DNA of 36,700 bases from Myxococcales bacterium (GTDB lineage Bacteria; Myxococcota_A; Polyangia; Fen-1088), in contig PLNW01000058.1 of the NCBI GenBank assembly GCA_003142855.1, forward strand, positions 1-36,700, given 5' to 3'. Within the stretch, counting starts at the first letter, position 1. Each line of letters begins with the position of its first letter. The notes under the pieces are model-generated. The model did not search any database. It was not told where the DNA came from and saw only the letters and a list, made by a program, of their open reading frames with translations. Both the position numbers and the translations under genes were made by a program. This document shows positions 33,498-36,700 of this stretch, piece by piece.

Positions 33498-33622
33498 CAG
33501 CGCCTTCCCACCGGTCTGATGCCGCCTTGACCGGCGTCCTGGCCGTTCCGATGGAGCCCTTGGCCACCCTCCTGGCCGGTCCGATAGCGCCCTTGACCAC
33601 CTTCTCACCGGTTTGATTGAGC
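33498..33622. repeat. Degenerate 33-nt tandem repeats
   Basis: Three units of 32-33 nt starting at 33525, 33558 and 33591 (each beginning CCTTG(A/G)CC), plus a partial unit before them. On the minus strand one frame reads an 11-residue repeat (such as KVVKGAIGPAR, RVAKGSIGTAR), but no start signal supports a gene. Confidence 0.55.
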
Positions 33623-33692
33623 CCGTGGCGTCGTCCGCGACGGCAGTGGAGGTGACGCCAAACACCGCAGCCGCCTGGCACCCAGCCGTGCT

Positions 33693-33731
33693 GTGTAGTC
33701 ACTTCACCGGATTCTGGTGAAGTCACTTCAC
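33693..33731. promoter_or_regulatory. Two tandem 15-bp palindromes before the ParB-like gene (parS- or operator-like)
   Basis: GTGTAGTCACTTCAC (33693-33707) and the perfect palindrome GTGAAGTCACTTCAC (33717-33731, symmetric about its central base), 24 bp start to start, so roughly on nearly the same face of the helix. They lie about 120-155 bp before the ParB-like start codon. Not the canonical chromosomal parS sequence. Confidence 0.6.
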
Positions 33732-33847
33732 AGTCCCGCAGAGGTCGCCTCTACCGTCAGCGAGGTCTCTGCAACCTCTGGAATAGACTATGGTTGTCAT
33801 CTTGCTGCATTGGCACTTCTTCGGAATTGTGGAACCAGTTGTTGATC

Positions 33848-35098
33848 ATGAGCAAGGACAACAATGGCGACGAGAATCTGTCGGGCATGCTGGCTGAACT
33901 ACTGAGACGCGAGGGCCTGCAGCCCGTCTCCCTACGTGGACACCACCAAGTACCCCGTCTTCGGGCCACTCCGCCGGACTCCGCCTCGCACAAGAATCTC
34001 TCCGGGGCGAATCCTGCCGCCGTCCCTGGGATCGCGGTTGATCAGCTCGCACCACCGGCTTTGATGAAGGAACTTGCGCGAGAATTGGGCCTCCCCTCGG
34101 CGACCCTCTCCGACGCCAACGACCGCGCGGGTTCACTTGCTGAGCCGGTGACACGTGATCCGCAACGTCAACGTGTGGAGAGTCGACACCGGATACATCG
34201 CAACAGTCCGTGCGGCCGTGTCTTGGGCCGCGAACCGGTTGACGTGCGATATGAAGTCGTCGAAGTGCCGCTATCCCAGATCACGACCGGCGCCATCAGA
34301 AACTCTCGACAAGACGACACAGAAGAGGAATTCGCGATGCTGCTCGCGTCGATCGAGCGCAGGGGGATCCTTCACCCTGTCCTGGTTGTCGACGATCCCC
34401 AACAGGAGGGAAAGTTCGTATTGATCGCGGGTTTTCGCAGATTCCGGGCTGCGTGCGAATTGGGACTGTCGACCTTGCTGGTTAAGGTGTACCCGATCCA
34501 TTTCATCGCCGAGGCGTACATGATCAACCTCGCCGAAAATTTCGCTCGAAAAGAGATTGGGCCATACGCTCTTGCCTGCCAGTGCCGGCACCTCCAAGAG
34601 ATGCGTATTCCAATCACCAAGATCGCTGAGGAGATTGGCCGCACCACCGGCTACTTGTACGCGATCATGCGCTACCTGGACCTGCCGGAGGCCATTGTCG
34701 CGGATTGGAAGAACGGGCATGCCCTTCTGACCCTGCCTCGCTTGCAAAAGTTGGCGGCCATGCCGCCCAAGGAGGCCACCAGTCTCTGGCTGAAGGTGCG
34801 CGCACGACATCTGCGCGAGGAGTCCCCGTCCACCAAGGATCCGCTCAAGGAGCTGGTCAACGAGGAGGTGGACCCAGACGATGCGGAGGCTCTCGCCGCG
34901 CTAAGGCCGTATCGTCGACCAAGCCAGGCGGCCTTGCAGAAGTACCGTGCCGCCATTGCCCAGATGGAGATGCCGAAGGATCCTGAGACCTGCCGACAGA
35001 TCTGCCTCGATACGGTCGACCTGGCTTGTGGTGTGATCACAGAGGTTCGACACGTTCCATACAGACCCCGGCGCTGCTCGCGGAAGAGTCGGGGGTGA
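33848..35098 (+). CDS. ParB-like partition/regulatory protein
   Basis: A 416-residue protein. After an N-terminal part without recognised domains (1-135) comes a ParB/Srx domain (about 136-235) with VPLSQI, IERRGILHPVLV, IAGFRRFRAA (the GERRxRA box, Glu replaced by Phe) and NLAENFARKEI (ENxxR box). Next is a KorB/Noc-type helix-turn-helix (about 255-280, ITKIAEEIGRTTGYLYAIMRYLDLP) and a C-terminal region. ParB proteins bind parS, hydrolyse CTP and spread, or regulate transcription. No parA is seen in the window, so partition may use a host ParA or the protein may be mainly a regulator. The ATG at 33848 (MSKDNNGDEN) was preferred to the TTG at 33794; neither has a good Shine-Dalgarno. Confidence 0.85.
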   Translation: MSKDNNGDENLSGMLAELLRREGLQPVSLRGHHQVPRLRATPPDSASHKNLSGANPAAVPGIAVDQLAPPALMKELARELGLPSATLSDANDRAGSLAEPVTRDPQRQRVESRHRIHRNSPCGRVLGREPVDVRYEVVEVPLSQITTGAIRNSRQDDTEEEFAMLLASIERRGILHPVLVVDDPQQEGKFVLIAGFRRFRAACELGLSTLLVKVYPIHFIAEAYMINLAENFARKEIGPYALACQCRHLQEMRIPITKIAEEIGRTTGYLYAIMRYLDLPEAIVADWKNGHALLTLPRLQKLAAMPPKEATSLWLKVRARHLREESPSTKDPLKELVNEEVDPDDAEALAALRPYRRPSQAALQKYRAAIAQMEMPKDPETCRQICLDTVDLACGVITEVRHVPYRPRRCSRKSRG

Positions 35099-35473
35099 CT
35101 GTCTGCGGGGAACCCTCTGGACTTCCACAGAATTGGCAGCACCTCGCCCGTGGCACCCGACCCGGCTGGCAGGGCCAGATGGTTGTGAACAGAGACGATG
35201 TCAGACGAGAGGGGCTGCGACGGGGGCAGAAGGTGTGAGCGCCCCGGCGGCGGGTTGAAAGTGGCCAGGGTGCCGGGCTGAAGCGCAAGGGATAGTGACG
35301 CAAGTCGCCGTCATGAACCCACATTGTCGCGTCTCGTGATTACTTCGTGTGACGACTGGGGAACGATGCTTGCACTTCAGCAATGGGGTTTGGTATTCTG
35401 AGGGCTGCTTCTCGGCACTAGCGCCCCACCCGCAATGCCGCAAGGTGAAGCCTTGCGAAGCGGAAAGGGGCCA
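35099..35473. other. Intergenic region with promoter of the small operon
   Basis: No coding frame can be supported between the ParB-like stop and 35474. The only signal I see is the sigma70-type promoter at 35370-35399. No clear terminator hairpin follows the ParB-like gene. Confidence 0.5.
35370..35399 (+). promoter_or_regulatory. Sigma70-like promoter with extended -10
   Basis: TTGCAC (35370-35375), 18-nt spacer, TATTCT (35394-35399) preceded by TGG as in the two paralog promoters. Transcription would start near 35406, about 68 nt before the first candidate start codon of the small operon. Confidence 0.6.
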
Positions 35474-35617
35474 ATGCGAGACAACGACACAGATTCCGAG
35501 AGGGGGCGTTGCGAGTCGCTTCTTGTCGGTGCTGGTCCTGCCGAAGACGACGGCGTCAGCGACACAGTTGACTGGCCCCAGGTTCATCGCGAAAGGCCGG
35601 CAGCCCGGCCCAACTGA
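35474..35617 (+). CDS. Small acidic protein of unknown function
   Basis: A 47-residue frame, Asp/Glu-rich (MRDNDTDSERGRCESLL...). AGGGG lies just before the ATG and a good promoter is about 70 nt upstream. It ends 21 nt before the next gene. No family recognised; it may be a short leader gene or not a gene at all. Confidence 0.35.
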   Translation: MRDNDTDSERGRCESLLVGAGPAEDDGVSDTVDWPQVHRERPAARPN

Positions 35618-35638
35618 CAACAGCAATAAGGAGAACCA

Positions 35639-36001
35639 ATGTCTAGGAATCGGCAAGTCATTCAACAGCAAATCGAAAATTGGATCCGCCGGCAGGTGTA
35701 TTTGCCGAAGATAGGCAGATGCACGGAGCTGGTCCTCTATCACCTCGATTTTGAGCAGAGACCTCAGGAAAAGGTGACGGTGTATCTTATCCCCGCTCGC
35801 GAGGCAGTCTTGGGCGATATAGAGGCGACAATCGAGACCATTGTGGGGGCAGCCCAACGGGACGCCAATGCTCGCGCTCGTGGTATCCAGCAGTACGCCG
35901 TTTACGCCCATCACTACCTCGACAGACGTGTTCCGCGAAAAATGTTCCGGGCCGCTGCGGAGGTCACGGAATGGACTAAATGGCCAACCCAGTCGTGCTG
36001 A
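35639..36001 (+). CDS. Unknown 120-residue protein
   Basis: Start ATG with AAGGAG 5 nt upstream, the best ribosome site in the right part of the window. The protein begins with a charged helix (IQQQIENWIRRQVY), has a probable strand segment (TELVLYHLDFEQRPQEKVTVYLIP), then a long helix (AVLGDIEATIETIVGAAQRDANARARG), followed by QQYAVYAHHYLDRRVPRKMF. No family recognised, no export signal. Probably cotranscribed with its neighbours. Confidence 0.65.
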   Translation: MSRNRQVIQQQIENWIRRQVYLPKIGRCTELVLYHLDFEQRPQEKVTVYLIPAREAVLGDIEATIETIVGAAQRDANARARGIQQYAVYAHHYLDRRVPRKMFRAAAEVTEWTKWPTQSC

Positions 36002-36021
36002 TCATAGCCGAGGAGACTGAC

Positions 36022-36195
36022 ATGACGAAGAAACTGAGACGGACAACGAGGGCAAGCAACGTGGAAGTTCAACCCAAGAATTCTTGGCTCGCCGAGTACG
36101 GACAAGTCGTGCTCAAGGGTGTGAAAATGGGCGCTCAGGTGGCTCTATGGGATTTGACGAAAACGATGCTGGAGCGATGGAGCCGCCCGCGATAG
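36022..36195 (+). CDS. Unknown 57-residue basic protein
   Basis: The ATG at 36022 was chosen for the GAGGAG 6 nt upstream; the same frame opens at 35980 inside the previous gene without a ribosome site. Lys/Arg-rich N-terminus (MTKKLRRTTRASN), then an amphipathic or weakly hydrophobic stretch (YGQVVLKGVKMGAQVALWDL) and a basic end. No family recognised. It follows the 120-residue gene by 20 nt. Confidence 0.5.
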   Translation: MTKKLRRTTRASNVEVQPKNSWLAEYGQVVLKGVKMGAQVALWDLTKTMLERWSRPR

Positions 36196-36212
36196 TTTCG
36201 GTCGCAGTCCTT

Positions 36213-36241
36213 GCCTCAGATCCCTGGGACCCATCAGAGGC
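36213..36241. terminator. Possible bidirectional terminator hairpin
   Basis: GCCTCAGAT (36213-36221) pairs with ATCAGAGGC (36233-36241) with one central mismatch and an 11-nt loop, between two convergent genes. No T-tract follows on either strand, so intrinsic termination is uncertain. Confidence 0.35.
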
Positions 36242-36324
36242 CTGATCAAAGGCTCGGACAGACGGTGTCTGGCCACGCCGCCAGCAGCAGGGGAGGCGAT
36301 CTCCTCGTGGATCCTGCCGGGAAA

Positions 36325-36700
36325 TCAGTGGCAGCAATAGCCTTCTGGGCAGGGTGTGCAGCTTCCTATGCCGCCACCACAGGAGCTGGACGAACATGTT
36401 CCTGAGCAGTTGTTGTAGCCAGCCGAGCAAGTTCCACTGGCCACGCAAGCTCCCCCGCCACCATCGTGATATCCAGCCGAGCAGGTTCCGGTGACCATGC
36501 ATGTCCCCGTGCCACCGTCGTGGTACCCGAGAGAGCAGGTTCCGCTGGCCACGCACGTCCCGGTCCCGCCACTGTGGTACCCGGTCGAACAGGTTCCGCT
36601 GGCCACGCATGTCCCCGTTCCGCCGTCGTGGTATCCGGTCGAGCAGGTCCCGCTGGCCATGCAGATTCCCGCGCCGCCGTCGTGGTATCCGGTCGAGCAG
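36325..36700 (-). CDS. Cys-rich 18-residue-repeat protein, C-terminal part (runs off the right edge)
   Basis: The frame is open to the window edge, so this is the C-terminal end of a longer protein. It consists of imperfect 18-residue units (GTCSTGYHDGGTGTCVAS; 54-nt DNA period) with two Cys each, ending in a divergent SAGYNNCSGTCSSSSCGGG...CPEGYCC tail. Repeats of the CxxGYHDGGxGxC kind occur in secreted proteins of Myxococcota; they are probably disulfide-bonded and extracellular. Function unknown. It converges on the small operon. Whether it belongs to the element or to host DNA cannot be decided, because the recA 3' half is not seen before it. Confidence 0.8.
   Translation of the reverse strand, partial: CSTGYHDGGAGICMASGTCSTGYHDGGTGTCVASGTCSTGYHSGGTGTCVASGTCSLGYHDGGTGTCMVTGTCSAGYHDGGGGACVASGTCSAGYNNCSGTCSSSSCGGGIGSCTPCPEGYCCH

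Larger units (their letters stand above)
32805..33847. other. Gene-poor 1 kb between paralog B and the ParB-like gene
   Basis: No gene can be supported. From 32805 to about 33330 I see nothing beyond a weak hairpin (GGCCCT at 32836 and AGGGCC at 32856). Short frames such as 33030-33257 (+, 75 codons, begins MGYPDP) lack ribosome sites. Then come degenerate 33-nt repeats (33498-33622), two palindromes (33693-33731) and the leader of the ParB-like gene, which includes a TAGACT at 33784. Confidence 0.5.
22722..36700. mobile_element. Integrative element inserted in recA (right end outside the window)
   Basis: The left boundary is the recA break next to a large serine integrase. Inside follow a replication polyprotein, candidate origin repeats, two lineage-specific paralogs, a ParB-like gene with palindromic sites and small unknown genes, with longer gene-poor stretches than the host DNA to the left. 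No recA 3' half, second att site, capsid, portal, terminase or conjugation gene is seen up to 36700. It could be an integrative plasmid, part of a prophage or part of an ICE. Confidence 0.72.

Noticed and set aside
33717..33731. Canonical chromosomal parS site
   Set aside because: The palindrome GTGAAGTCACTTCAC does not match the canonical TGTTTCACGTGAAACA. Kept only as a parS-like or operator candidate.
35201..35914. A 237-codon minus-strand frame opposite the small operon
   Set aside because: It covers the promoter and the 120-residue gene, has no ribosome site, and its translation has no protein-like segments. The plus-strand genes have clear ribosome sites.
36325..36700. Regular 54-nt repeats at the right edge as a CRISPR array
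   Set aside because: The repeats are contiguous without spacers, imperfect, in frame, and encode a Cys-rich repeat protein.

Overview
The window looks like a chromosomal segment of a high-GC member of Myxococcota (Deltaproteobacteria in the older sense), inferred from gene content only. It carries the cysteine-rich 'CGDG...CDDGN...GDGC' repeats, fibro-slime domain, Gly/Thr-rich lipoprotein spacers and 'CSTGYHDGGTGTC' repeats common in that phylum, plus a TonB-type protein and an outer-membrane barrel that indicate a diderm cell. No rRNA, tRNA or CRISPR array was seen.

Positions 1-22100 read as ordinary chromosome. They hold a secreted Cys-rich/fibro-slime protein; a coupled DUF502 membrane protein and TlpA-like thioredoxin; an S55 (SpoIVB-like) protease; an SspB-like ClpXP adaptor; an alpha/alpha-toroid (squalene-cyclase-like) protein; biotin synthase (bioB); PlsY; a DinG/XPD-like helicase that has lost one Fe-S cysteine; hisI; and a lipoprotein with a rhamnogalacturonan-lyase-like propeller. 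An outer-membrane barrel, a hisB-hisH-hisA-hisF operon on the minus strand, a hexapeptide acetyltransferase, two lipoproteins, a TonB-like protein and comM (yifB) follow. A compact GxxExxY nuclease-like gene flanked by a 37-bp inverted repeat sits between comM and recA. Several host genes (hisB, plsY, the S55 protease) have sigma70-like promoters whose -10 box lies only 8-9 nt before the start codon, suggesting leaderless mRNAs.

At about 22725 the recA gene breaks off just after the conserved FINQ segment, at the start of DNA-binding loop L2. A large serine integrase runs into it from the opposite strand, and its stop codon lies in the recA sequence. From here to the right edge the DNA reads as an integrative element whose other end, with the recA 3' half, is not in the window. 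Upstream of the integrase, on the same strand, is the most striking gene: one 1597-residue protein joining a Toprim/DUF3854-like primase-type domain, a DUF927-like helicase ATPase, a 3'-5' exonuclease and a family-A DNA polymerase. That module order matches the PREX polyprotein of the Plasmodium apicoplast. Its Shine-Dalgarno site is preceded by a perfect 11-bp inverted repeat, and a gene-free 1.1-kb region with roughly 80-nt-period direct repeats lies upstream as a candidate replication origin.

Farther right come two paralogous proteins of unknown function with near-identical extended -10/leaderless starts, a ParB-like protein preceded by two tandem 15-bp palindromes, and a small plus-strand operon of unknown genes behind a good sigma70 promoter. 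The 3' end of a minus-strand Cys-rich repeat protein runs off the right edge. My reading is of a self-replicating integrative element (single-chain replisome, ParB-like protein with binding sites, serine integrase) that switches recA off while integrated. The gene structure is visible; the functional scenario is inference.
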